Source: Rhynchopus euleeides
Taxonomy: Eukaryota > Euglenozoa > Diplonemea > Diplonemida > Diplonemidae
Direction: 5' to 3'
Assembly: GCA_963210315.1 (NCBI GenBank)
Contig: OY723240.1
Span: forward strand, 248,001-312,000
Length of the DNA stretch: 64,000 bases
A model generated the notes under the pieces. It worked only from the letters and a program-made list of their open reading frames with translations. It was not told the DNA's origin and did no database searches. Both the position numbers and the translations under genes were made by a program. Below, piece after piece: positions 32,510-42,965 of this stretch; position 1 is the first letter of the stretch, and every line of letters starts with the position of its first letter.

Positions 32510-33238
32510 TCACACTGGATCATCAAATGTCAGCCTCCGCAGGGTGAGGCGCAGAATGTGCCCATTCTGGGTCACCTTCTGTACCGTCGACAGCCCAGAT
32601 TCCACGATGAACTCGTAGAATCCCCCGACGGTTCTTGGAGCAAAGGTGTTGGCTGCTCCCTGCAACGACGACACGTCTCTCTTCCTTCCTGAGTATTGAG
32701 GAAAGATCTTGTCTGCCTTCGAGGATGCCTTCGTCTTCTGGGGGGCAGCCAGCTTCACCTCTGCGGCGTAGAGCCGGGACATCTTTACGCCCGAGGTGAG
32801 GGCGGCGTGCGGGTGCAGCTTCTGCATCTGCTCCAGTTTCGCCTTGGACTTGGCGGAGGCTGATGGAGATGGTGTGATCCTCACACCAATGAACTCCGTA
32901 TCCGTCCCCCCCTTGGTGCGGATGGAGTACCTCTCCAGCTGCGCCTCCTTCGCCGACTTCTCCGACACCGTCCCCCCCTGGTACTCCTTGTACCTGGCCC
33001 CCATCGCCGCGCTCACGGTCCCGTCGTTGCCCTTTATGGGCTTGCCCGTGATCTTCCCGATCAGTGCCTTCAGGGCTGTGTTCGACAGCCGCCCCCCCTC
33101 CTCCGGCTCGACGTAGTATTCAACAAAAAGTTGAATAAAGCCCGGCTGAGTGGCGGGCTGCTTCGTCGGGGGGGCCGAGCTCGGGGCGGTTTCCTCCGTT
33201 CTGCTTCTCTTCGCCGTGGTTTTGGCAGAGGCAGGCAT
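32510..33238 (-). CDS. ORF1 of two-ORF transposon, basic protein of 242 aa
   Basis: ATG at 33238 (MPASAKTTAKRSRTEET) starts a Lys/Arg/Ser/Pro-rich leader. A compact domain follows: FIQLFVEYYVEPEEGGRLSN, ALKALIGKITGKPIKGNDG, SEKSAKEAQLERYSIR and GGTDTEFIGVRIT. A Lys-rich linker comes next (KTKASSKADKIFPQYSGRK) and then FYEFIVESGLSTVQKV. The end GDxP is followed at once by GTGTGAGTG, a strong donor-like sequence, and a CACACCACAG acceptor precedes ORF2, so the two ORFs may be one spliced gene; the phase did not fit cleanly, so two separate proteins remain possible. Homologous blocks occur in member 1 (18412) and probably member 3 (38928). Confidence 0.65.
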   Translation of the reverse strand: MPASAKTTAKRSRTEETAPSSAPPTKQPATQPGFIQLFVEYYVEPEEGGRLSNTALKALIGKITGKPIKGNDGTVSAAMGARYKEYQGGTVSEKSAKEAQLERYSIRTKGGTDTEFIGVRITPSPSASAKSKAKLEQMQKLHPHAALTSGVKMSRLYAAEVKLAAPQKTKASSKADKIFPQYSGRKRDVSSLQGAANTFAPRTVGGFYEFIVESGLSTVQKVTQNGHILRLTLRRLTFDDPV

Positions 33239-33781
33239 GATTGATAGCTGTGTGTGTGTGTGTCTGTTGGCGTGTGTGTATCTATTCAACAATGGAGGTA
33301 ATCTGGTCAGGGCTTGCAAGACCCTGGTGATGTGGGTTGTGGGAGGGAGAAACGGCACAAGGAAATTCGCAACAAAGTCCAGCGCTGATATGCCACCACA
33401 CCTCATATCCCAAGCACACACCCAACTGTGCGTTTTCCCCTTCATACTTGGGCGTTCTTCCTGCAGTACAGTGTATAGAGTTGTCGAGTCGACAAGTGCC
33501 AGTTGTCGACTCGACAAGTGCCAGTTGTCGAGTCGACAACTGGCACTTGTCGTCAACAACCCAGTCAGTTGTCGAAGTTTCAGTTGTCGACTCCACTAGT
33601 GGTTGCCAACACTAGCGCACCGTGTAGGGTAGGGTAGCCCCCCCCCCCCCTCCCCCCCCCCCACGGTGGGATCTTGTAAATTTTACATGTATAACTACAA
33701 GTATAATACATGTATTATACATGTATAATACTTGCATGTCAACTATTATACATGTATAATACATGTATATGCCTGAAATAT

Positions 33782-34127
33782 ACCGTATACGTAAATACCG
33801 TATACGTAAATATTATGGAACGGGCCCATTTTTGGCCGGTCCGTTCCATAATATTTACGTTCCAAAATATTTACAGGGCCAGTTGGGGACTCGGTGGTGA
33901 GGACGGCTTGCGTCAGGAATCGCGCGAAAAGTGCACGAGTAGGTCCCGTCAGGGACTCTGTATGCCGTCCGATCACCTGGTCCAAGTCCCCGAGTCGCAG
34001 AAAGCCCTGTAAATATTATGGAACGAAAAAAATCTGGAACGCCAACCCACCAGCGTTCCAAAATATTTACGTTCCATAATATTTACGTTCCATAATATTT
34101 ACGTTCCAAAATATTTACGTATACGGT
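33782..34127. mobile_element. MITE family A, copy 4 (inverted)
   Basis: Same ends and core as the copy at 17405, nearly identical over the whole length. The left end is doubled (ACCGTATACGTAAAT at 33782 and again at 33797). Confidence 0.8.
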
Positions 34128-34211
34128 ACATGTAAAATACATGTATATCAAGTAAAAATACATGTATAATAGTTGACATGCAAGTATTATACTTGTATTT
34201 TTACTTGATAT

Positions 34212-35022
34212 ACCGTAAACGGAAATATTGTGGACCGTAATAAAGGTGAACCGTACTATAGGTGGACCGTAAAAAAGATGGAACAAATGGGATTTTTCCG
34301 GAACTTGGAACATTTTTACGGTCCACCTATTTTACGGTTGGGATAGTGGACTTGGCGGTTTTTTTTTACGAATTCCTTCGACGAAGTCGCGAAGGAACCA
34401 AGGAAATCGCACGACTGAAGCTGCAGGATTAACACCGCAGGGCCTCAACACAGAGTGTGCGCTCACCATCGTCCGGGAACTGTTCTCCCACAGTTACTGC
34501 AGGGTGTACTACACTAAAGGAGTACGATTTCCCTGAATTTTCCGGGCACTGATTCACGAATTTACATCTGGAGGGAGCCCGGTGGTCTCAGCTTCTGTCT
34601 GCGCGCCCTGCCGTACTGTGGCTGCTTTTGTGGGCTCGTGCAGCAGGTTCTACTTTTACTTCTACCGGAACGCTCCTTGCATGGTACTACACTTCTCGAG
34701 GTGTGGTGGTGGGTGAGTCTCGAGGTGAGTGGTGGTGATCGTGCCCTTTCCACACGCAGGGAGGACTTGCTTCTCTTGCTGGTGTTGGTTGCGGTGGTGG
34801 AGGGAGGGTCCAAAGCTGGGAGGTCGGGAGGCCTACGTGCGGGAGTCTGCGGCGTGGAGGCCGCAGTCCGCGCCCCGCAACCCACCAGCCCGCGGGCGAA
34901 AATCGCATTGTCTTTTCCATATTCAGTCCCAATAAATGGTGGACCGTAAAAAAGATGGAACGTTTGGCCTTTTTTTGGGAACTTGGAACATTTTTACGGT
35001 CCACCCTTTTTCCGTTTACGGT
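34212..35022. mobile_element. MITE family B, copy 2 (inverted, 811 bp)
   Basis: Inverted copy of 15426-16236 with the same length and very few differences. Flanked by TA/TACATGTA repeat. Confidence 0.8.
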
Positions 35023-35067
35023 ACATGTATTTTACATGTATATTTCAGGCATATACATGTATTATAG

Positions 35068-36707
35068 TCATGGTTTCGCAGAATTCTGACAGAAAAATGC
35101 CCAGAATTTCCAGATTTTTAAATTCTGCAGAATCTGAGAAATTCTGTAGAATTCTGCAGATTCTGAGAATTCTGACAGAATTCTGACAGATTCTGTCAGA
35201 TTCTGGGGAATTCTGTCCTGGGCAAGACGTTAAACTACCTGGGAGGGCTTCCCCAGACCATGACGGGTGCTTGCACCAGGAGTTTGAAACAGCCACTCAT
35301 GCCTTGCGATGCTCAAGTGCCTGCTGGACCCCTATGTCCTTCAGGCCCCAAAGCAGGCAACGATATGGGAGCAACCTAACAGGGGAGGTGAAGAGGGCAC
35401 GGGTCTTAGCCTGATGACACACTGCAACCTCAAGGTGACTGGCGACACCTCTCCCACAGTCTGCGGCGACTCTGCCGTGGCGACAAGGCTTCCTGTCATG
35501 GGAGATCGCTGCGTGGATCAACGTGGCACCACCCGTGTGCTCGGCAGGTTGTTTCGGCACCTGTTTTCTCCGTGTCATGCTTTTCGTGAGCGTGTCAGGG
35601 ATGTTGGCACACGCTGGGGAGGGTTCACATGATGACATAACATATATCAGAAGCACACACCCACGTGGCGCTGTCCTTGGCAGGACTTTGAAAGTGCCGC
35701 CTTGATATCCTTGTTGGATAGAACCCTCATATCACACCCTCAATCAGCTGACGGAATTCTGAGAATTCTGGGAGAATTCTGAGAATTCTGCCAGTGGGGC
35801 TTGTGGCCAACTAGCAGCAGCCTGGTATGACAGGGTAGTCATACACAGGCTATGTACAGGGTCGGCCTCGTCCTGGACCAGTCGTAGGCTTATGCTACTG
35901 TTGGTTCTCAGGACTGGCCACCACTGCGCGGGTCAAATTTTTGGAAAGGGGGCCTTGACCAAAGGCAAACAGTTTTTGAGTTCTTGCACCACTTCATCTC
36001 GGGACTACTCTGATTGGATTCCTCGGATTCGTCGACACACTGTTTCAGAACTGTGCACTTCTCCATCCACACCGGCATCGGGTCACCCGCTGAATGCCGT
36101 GAGGGCCGAAGCCCAGGGTCAGATTTCGGTACAAGGCGATTAACAGGTCGTTGAGAGGTTCGCAAGTTTAAATGTACCTACAAAAGCTTCATGTACCCAT
36201 GATAGGGATTTAGTCATTGCTATAGGTGAAGATCAGAGCCCAGGCGGGATGTAAGACAGGGTGTCGCAGATGCAACAATATCTCCAGAGCCACTTTGTAT
36301 GCCTTTGTTCGGGATGCCCCTTCACCTGTCGCGCTTAGGTTCCGTCCAAGTTCGCCGATTCCAGTGCTTCAAGAGAGCACACAGTTCCTTCCCAGTAGTC
36401 TTCATCCTCGGTTCCGAATCATCGCAGTCCCTCGAATCCATGGTGCAGAACTAAATTCTCGAAAGGTGGTCAATGTTTTGAAAGGGGCCCGTGACCAGCG
36501 GAAATTGGAATTTTTGACCCAAACCTGCAAGTGTACTGTTGTTTAACGTTGTCCAAAGCCCCTTGCGGTGTGACAGTACATTCGTTATGTGAATATCTGT
36601 CACATGGCTATGGCAACACAGACACAGGCAAGCTGGGGAGGCGTCGCGTCCGTCGAAAAAATCATTTCTGCACAACTACCGGCATCGCAGCTACGGTAGA
36701 AGTGACT
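35068..36707. other. Repeat-derived region with ATTCTG-rich tracts and a 450-bp dispersed repeat
   Basis: 35080-35215 and 35755-35800 are built of GAATTCTGAGAATTCTGACA-like steps. Between them, 35303-35752 is a copy of the 450-bp unit seen again at 42234-42681 (shared ends CTTGCGATGCTCAAGTGCC and CCCTCAATCAGCTGACG). 35.8-36.7 kb is unique sequence with no supported gene. Confidence 0.7.
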
Positions 36708-37146
36708 GACCCTGCATACATTGGGCGTTATTCCGTTACCAGTAACGGTAATAACGTTATTTTTGCGTTATTTTTTGACCCCAAAAAAGGCAGCATTTCC
36801 CGGTGAATCTGACCCGAAACTCGGGTCCCTACACGGTGGACTCCAGCGGCCCTAGCGGGAGTCTGGGAGCGGGAGTCTGAGCGGGTGTCAAAGACTCCCG
36901 CTAGCGGGAGTCTATACTCCCGCTAGGGGGAGTCTGACTCCCCCTAGCGGGAGTCTTTTCACCTATTTTCATCCATTTTTCCCATGATATAGTTACAGTC
37001 TACTGGCGTGGGGGGTAAAATCATGGTGGAAGAGGGATGGGGAGGGGCTTGTTTTGCTTCTGTCAGTTTCCCCGGACTCTGGACTACCTACCTATCCTCC
37101 TGGTAGCGGCTGCACCTGCGGAGGTGAGCGGTTAGAATTTGAGGTG

Positions 37147-38282
37147 TCAAAGTGCGGCCATCGCCTGTCGTAGTTGTGTTACACCTTGGGCAAGACAAGC
37201 CATCCTGCAGGCCTCATCTTCTTCGTCAGAACTGTCATCCCCCTCCTGCTGTGCGCGTTGGTCAAGCGTGCTCAAAGTCGCCTCGGATGACACGAATGGT
37301 GTGAAAGTCGCCCCCAGCGGGATTGGCATTTTGCACAAGCAGAGCGATAATTTGCGGTGTCCTTCGGGGAACCGGGACAGGAAGTAGGGCGCGCTGATGG
37401 GTTCAACGAAGTCCTGTGTGTTGCAGTGCACAAACCCCTTCTGCAGCTGTGTCAACTGTGTGCAAAGAACATACACAGCCAATCTATGAGCGTGTCGGGT
37501 GTGCAGACACGGACACAGAATGACTTCTCTATACCCGAGGATCCCGTCCTGCGACAGGTGCGCAACCTTCCAAGGCATGCCCGATGCGCGCCGCTTCTCT
37601 TCTGCCATCGCAAGATCTCTCTCGTAAGTTGCGGAGCTGGCGATTGTAACGGCATCTTTCTTGCGATGTCCGTTCTCTGCTTCTTCAAATTCGTCGTTGT
37701 TCTGCAGAGGCACTGCATCTTCTGGAGCCCACCAATGATGGAGACTGTGTACGTAGGCATTGCGCGTTGATCCCTTTTCGGCATGCTCCATCAACCAGTG
37801 AAATATATGCCCTGAGATCCGAGCACGCAAGAAGGGAATCCGGGCTGACTCATCCTTGCATCCCCAGAAGTGCCAGGGGATGTCTGCATACCGGAAATGC
37901 ATGAGGTCTGCAAGGGAGACAAAGAGGTAGCGGAACAAGCCCTTGTAGGTGTGTCCTGTGACAGGCAAGCACGACCTTCCGGAACTGAGCACCTGTCCCA
38001 TTCTGCGACACATTCAGTGCAAGGTTTGTACAGGTCTTGTCGAATATTTTTTGTTGTCTCATCCAGTACCCTGATCAGCCGCATGGCGAGCCCCTTGCAG
38101 TCATGGAGTGCTGGGGTGACGTAGCGGGCATTGGGAAGCACACCTGCCAAGAGGGAGGGGTAGCCAGCCTCTTTTATCTCAGAGAGAGTCAGGTGCGGGT
38201 ATCGATGCACCTGTTGATACCAGCGTTCTTCTGGGATGTCGCACAGTGAGCATCGGTGCCCTCGCCCCCCGCATCGCCTCAT
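37147..38282 (-). pseudogene. ORF2 remnant of two-ORF transposon, member 3
   Basis: One frame (38282-37791) reads RYPHLTLSEIKEAGYPSLLA and ARYVTPALHDCKGLAMRLIR. After a frame change near 38.0 kb the second reads FRYADIPWHFWGCKDES, NAYVHSLHHWWAPEDAVP and EEAENGHRKKDAV, aligning block for block with member 2. It ends in an acidic tail (DDSSDEEDEACRMACL) instead of the C2H2 fingers of members 1 and 2. The N-terminal third is missing. Confidence 0.75.
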
Positions 38283-38297
38283 TGTTGCCCACTGCTG

Positions 38298-38398
38298 ATC
38301 TATACTCCCGCTAGCGGGAGTTGGACTCCCCCTAGTTGAGACTCCCGAAAAGGGTTAAACCCGGTAGTGGTACCCTACCCCCGCTGGAGTCCACCGTG
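38298..38398. repeat. Internal extra copy of the member 3 right terminus
   Basis: CTATACTCCCGCTAGCGGGAG through GCTGGAGTCCACCGTG repeats the right end at about 39095-39179, in the same orientation, but is followed by CAAGGC rather than TA. It separates the ORF2 remnant from the ORF1-like frame, as if two elements or two ends were joined. Confidence 0.8.
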
Positions 38399-38547
38399 CA
38401 AGGCCGGATCAGCCCACGGGTGGGTTTGAGGAAGAAATCTGGGGGGGCAAATTTTGCTGCGACTTCCGGTTTCACCCGGCCGAACTCCAGCATCTATCCA
38501 GACCCACGGTGCCAAGCCGTTCGCCCGTGTCGCGATCATTCGCGGCT

Positions 38548-38928
38548 TCAGGCTGCCCCCGACGACACGTTTGTATCCTGCACCTTGCCATACTTCGCCT
38601 CCACCTTGTATATGACGGAGAGCGCCCTCCTTCCGCATCGTTGCGACTTCCCTGACAGCGAACTTATCCATGTCAGGGAAGACATGGCGATGATTGCGTT
38701 GGCCACCTGGGTGCTGTGCTTGTGGAGCTCCTTGCTCAACACCGTTGCTAGGAGCCTTCTAATGGATCCCAGTGTCAGCACACTGCCCCCTTTTTTAACA
38801 GGGAAGGCCGTGCAAAAATTATGCACAATGTTCGTCGCCTCCGCAGCCTCGGGACTCTCTGCGCTCTTCTTCTTCTTAATCGACTTTGCCGCCGGCTTCG
38901 CTGCCGGCTTCGTTGTCGTCTTCCCCAT
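38548..38928 (-). pseudogene. ORF1-like frame of two-ORF transposon, member 3
   Basis: ATG 38928 starts a Lys/Ala/Pro leader (MGKTTTKPAAKPAAKSIKKK), then VHNFCTAFPVKKGGSVLTLG and IRRLLATVLSKELHKHSTQ, VIYKVEAKYGKVQ. Position, length of leader and helical order match ORF1 of the relatives, but sequence similarity is weak. It stops at 38548, shorter than member 2. Confidence 0.5.
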
Positions 38929-39181
38929 TTTTGTGAATCAGGTCTGCGAGCTGGGATGGGTGGAAACGTCCGTTTCGTTTGGTGTGGCTGTACTTCAGTG
39001 ACGAGTGCCACATTGCATAGGTATCATGGGAAAAATGAGTGAAAATAGGTGAAAAGACTCCCGCTAGGGGGAGTCAGACTACCGCTAGCGGGAGTCTATA
39101 CTCCCGCTAGCGGGAGTTGGACTCCCCCTAGTTGAGACTCCCGAAAAGGGTTACCCTACCCCCGCTGGAGTCCACCGTGTA

Positions 39182-40794
39182 CCCCCCCTAAAAGAATTTT
39201 CTTGGGTAAAATATCACTCCAGGGGGCCACTCCGTGATGTCAAAAAATTGGAAAACGTTTTCTCCTAAAATAACGCGTTATTTTTCCGTTATTTTCATGA
39301 AAACTTGCGTTATTCGGACAATTTTGCGGGCGGATGGTGTAGTTTTTGGTGGAGATGGCTCCAGAATACCCCCCTGGGACCATTTTTTGGATAATAACGC
39401 ATGGACATGTCGAGTTTCGTGAAAAAATCATGTTTTTTGGCTTTTTCAAGGCAAATACTGCAGAAACCCCTGCAACCTTGCAGCATCCAATGTTCCTGGA
39501 GTGAAATTTGGAGTGAAAATCACTCCAAAATCACTCAGTGTGGACGCAGAAGTGAATCCTTCAGGAATACACCCGCACACCTCACATTGGCGGTGTATAA
39601 ACCACCTGATATTTTTACTCGTTACGAGCGACGAAGTAGCGCGAAGTAGCGACGTGCCCATTTTTTCCCGGTCCGTTCTAAAATAGTTACGTTCCAAAAG
39701 TCCGTTACTGGTGCTGTCAAAGACGCTTCGCACAATATACGCACGAACTACCCAAAGTACGCTCGGGCTACGCACGAAGTACGCAGGAACTACACAATTT
39801 GAACTTTCTTGCACCCCCCAGTCATTATTTGCACGCACTCCAGGTCCCATATTTGCACCAGTGCAAATATGAGACCTGGAGTGCAAATATGAGGAATTTC
39901 CGAGTTCGTCGTGATGTGCAAAACATGACTGGGTTGTGCAAGAAACCATCATCTGCACCCCGTATCGGCCTCAATTGCACCCTCGTGCAGGTAAAAAAAG
40001 GCCTCGGGCCTCCGGCCCTCGGACCGTTTTTTAATTACGCACACGACCTTCGCGCGGAAAGTGTCATTCAGCCCTGCCAAACGTGCTCTACACACCACCC
40101 CCTTCATCAGGCAAGTGGGTTTGTAAGGGTGTGTGGAAGCGTCAACGCTCGGGTGCAGGAAATTTACATTTTGGTCGCAAATGGCGTTACACATGCACTA
40201 TGCACAACGTGTGCACGATTTCGGCAGAACTACGCACAACCAACGCAATTTGGACCTTTCAACAACACCATTCACGGTACTTCGATTTTGGGTGGGAAAG
40301 ATGGGGCAAGGAAGTGGCAAAAACTGCGAGGAAGGTCGAAAATTTTCACATTTTCATCAGAAACCATATTCAACGGATTCCAATTTTCGGGTGAAATCAA
40401 GCAGGTTGGCACAATGGCTCATGTTCACCCAAAAATGCACCTACCAAACCTCTTTTGCTTGATTTTTGGGACGGCATGGGTGATCCAGAGGCCAAAAATC
40501 ACGATTTTTTCACCAATTCCTTCGACAACGGACAGTTCCAGACCACAAGGACCACATTTTGGGGTCAGAATTTTCTCGGTCAAAAAATTCGAAAAATCTG
40601 AAATCTCTCGGAATTTTGAGCATTTTTTGAGATTGGCATGCCCATTTTAGACCCTTTGCGTGGCTCTAAACCCAAAAATTTGCTCGAAAATGGCCTCAAA
40701 TAGCCTAAAACAGCCCATTCTGGCCACCCCGAAAAAAAATTCGAAAAGGGTCCCCCTATAGAAGTTGCCCAAAAATACCGAAAATAACGCGGTA
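39182..40794. other. AT-rich non-coding body of the GGGCGTTATT element
   Basis: No convincing gene. Open frames here translate A/T-rich simple sequence. The end (40735-40765) carries the GAAAAGGGTCCCCCTA motif shared with 30145, 42945, 43335 and 46000. Confidence 0.5.
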
Positions 40795-41030
40795 TTACCG
40801 GTAATAACGGTAATAACGTTACCGATAACGTTATTACCGTTACTGATAACGGTATTACCGTTACCGATAACGGTAATAACGGTAATAACGTTACCGATAA
40901 CGTTATTACCGTTACTGATAACGGTATTACCGTTACCGATAACGGTAATAACGGTAATAACGTTACCGATAACGTTATTACCGTTCCTGATAACGGTAAT
41001 AACGGTATTACCGTTATCGATAACGGTATA
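40795..41030. repeat. Tandem array of ATAACGGTAATAACGTTACC palindromic units
   Basis: Two to three copies of a roughly 70-bp unit made only of GATAACGTTATTACCGTTAC-type steps, each a near-palindrome. The same words make up the element's terminal inverted repeats, so the array looks like amplified terminus sequence. Confidence 0.85.
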
Positions 41031-41162
41031 ACGCGGAAAAATAACGTTACCGATTTTCGGATAACGTTATTCGGCCGTTCTGGAACGTTATTAACGGTAA
41101 GTTATTTTACCGAAAAAATAACGGTATTACCGTTACTGGTAACGCAATAACGCCCGATGTAT

Positions 41163-42965
41163 GACCCTGTTCTTGTAATCTTGACGCTGGAAAATTCCAT
41201 TCGGAAATACCAAACACATCCACTGAAAGTGGATGGAATGGGCGTCAAGACCGTGATTTTTGGGGGAGTGGACTGCCCTGTATCGTGAACCCGCTGAGGG
41301 TACAAAATACAGAACAGGGAGGCACAGGTGCAGCACAACACAGGCAGGCAGGCAGGAAACAATGGGTGCAGGTCAGACAAAATGTTCGGTGTCAATCGGC
41401 TTGGTTTGATTTGTAGGGATGATGCGGAACACACAACCCGCACCCAACCTCCAGATTCAGCCACTGTACCCATTTTCACCAGTTATATCCGCTCACTCAG
41501 AGCAAAACCGAAAAATACTACGAGAAACACTTGGCCTCGATGCTGTGAGTGTTGCATTGGACGTTTCAAAGACAAGTCGTTGTGTGTGCGCCAAACCCGG
41601 ATGAACAAACCTCACGTGGTTTGGCTGATGAAGGTTGGTGTGAATGTGCGCACAGTCATAACAACAAGGCAAGGTAGATTGTGTTTGTCACCCAAAGCGC
41701 TGCCAACTATCTTTTTCACTGTGGGGGTCTTCGCTACCGGATGGTCGTCAGTGCATCTTGGTGTATTTGCTGTTGAAATAGTGAAAACTGACGAAGATTG
41801 ACGAAGAATAACGACCAGCGAAGACCCCCTGTGACAACCTTCTTGTTGTGTGTGGTCTTGTCCCAAAAAGAGAACTCGTCCAGCCAGTGGGTCGTAACAA
41901 GCGACACTCACACCTTGCCATTTTGTAAGTTCGGCGTAGCCAACTCAGGAAACTTTTCACCGTGCGGATCCTTGCGAACACTTCACACGCCCGGCAGGTT
42001 GGTGGGGTGTTCTGTGTTCGAAGAAGTTCGACTGTCGTTGCACCGTCACACCCCACTCACCCATCCCACCCCGCCACCAGAGATCACACTCCAGAAGATG
42101 GGTTGTTCTTTTGCGGTGGTTTGATGGTGGTGTCGAAAGCAATTCGCGCAAGATACTGAACGACGCACAACACTTTTCACCCAGAAAAGGGGGGGTTTGG
42201 CCCTTCAATGAAAACCTGCCACACAGCCGCTCAGGCCTTGCGATGCTCAAGTGCCGGTTGGACCCCTATGTCCTTCAGGCCCCAAAGCAGGCAACGATAT
42301 GGGATCAACCTCACAGGGGTGAACAACAGGGTGAACAAGGCACGGGTTTACACTGCAACCTCAAGGACTGGCGACACCTCTCCCACAGTCTGCGGCACTC
42401 TGCCGTGGCGACAAGGCTTCCTGTCACGGGAGATCGCTGCGTGGATCAACGTGGCACCACCCGTGTGCTCGGCAGGTTGTTTCGGCACCTGCTTTCTCCG
42501 TGTCATGCTTTTCGTGAGCGTGTCAGGGATTGTTGGCACACGCTGGGGAGGGTTTCACATGATGACATAACATACATCAGAAGCACACACCCACGTGGCG
42601 CTATCCTTGGCAGGACTTTGAAGTGCCGCCTTGATATCCTTGTTGGATAGAACCCTCATATCACACCCTCAATCAGCTGACGAAAACCTAGGAAAAAACG
42701 AGTGTAGGATAGCGGGCCCGGTTACTCACGGTATGGACCCTCGGGGCCAGGCTGCGATACCAGCACGCGAACCCAAATTGCAATACGAAAACCTGAGATT
42801 TCTGGCTGATTTGGCCATGTACCCAGGTCCTCAGCAGGAGCTAGATATTCGCGGTCCCATTTTAGGGCAACGAATGGGCTCAAAATTCATAAATTCCTTT
42901 GAAAACGGACCCAAATGTCCAAAATAGGCCCACCCCAAAAAAAAATTTTCGAAAAGGTCCCCCCA
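41163..42965. other. Repeat mosaic without a supported gene
   Basis: Holds one copy of a 57-bp repeat (41511-41567, TACTACGAGAAACACTTGGCC), one copy of a 150-bp repeat (41918-42066, shared with 46421-46570) and the second copy of the 450-bp repeat (42234-42681). Short frames do not extend across these units. Confidence 0.6.
42234..42681. repeat. 450-bp dispersed repeat, copy 2
   Basis: Closely matches 35303-35752, with small indels and substitutions. Unknown class; no terminal repeats or coding signal seen. Confidence 0.8.

Larger units (their letters stand above)
30224..33624 (-). mobile_element. Two-ORF TIR transposon, member 2 (best preserved)
   Basis: Starts CACGGTGCACTAG and ends CTAGCGCACCGTG, with TA duplications at 30222-30223 and 33625-33626 in telomere-like GGGTA repeat. 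The inverted ends are about 260 bp: a palindromic ladder of GTTGTCGACTCGACAACTGG steps, then a nearly identical 120-bp block (30359-30483, 33356-33478) containing CATATCAGCGCTGGACTT. ORF1 and ORF2 lie head to tail on the - strand. Both frames are long and unbroken, so this copy could be young. Confidence 0.9.
33661..35067. mobile_element. Second copy of the CACGGTGGGATC/TACATGTA element, lacking its right end
   Basis: 33661 onward repeats the left end of the element at 15290 (CACGGTGGGATCTTGTAAAT). The order after it is TACATGTA repeat, MITE A (inverted), repeat, MITE B (inverted), repeat. It stops in TACATGTATTATA at 35067 without the expected inverted terminus and meets ATTCTG-type repeats. 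No TA is present at the left edge, which abuts a C-run. Confidence 0.8.
36832..39179 (-). mobile_element. Two-ORF TIR transposon, member 3 (decayed)
   Basis: CACGGTGGACTCCAGCGG and its inverse form the ends, with TA duplications at 36830-36831 and 39180-39181. Subterminal ladders are built from ACTCCCGCTAGCGGGAGT palindromes. It contains an ORF1-like frame (38548-38928) and a frame-broken ORF2 (37147-38282). An extra right-terminus copy lies inside at 38298-38398. Confidence 0.85.
36716..41162. mobile_element. Large TIR element with GGGCGTTATT ends and 7-8 bp target duplication, split by a nested transposon
   Basis: The left end ATACATTGGGCGTTATTCCG is matched by the inverted right end (ATACATCGGGCGTTATTGCG). 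Inverted similarity continues through GTTACCAGTAACGGTAATA. Outside are GACCCTGC (36708-36715) and GACCCTGT (41163-41170), a target duplication with one change. Without the nested element at 36832-39179 it is about 2.1 kb. The right part holds an AT-rich non-coding body and a tandem array of the terminal palindrome (40795-41030). No transposase frame. A duplication of 7-8 bp would fit hAT-like or MULE-like machinery. Confidence 0.7.
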
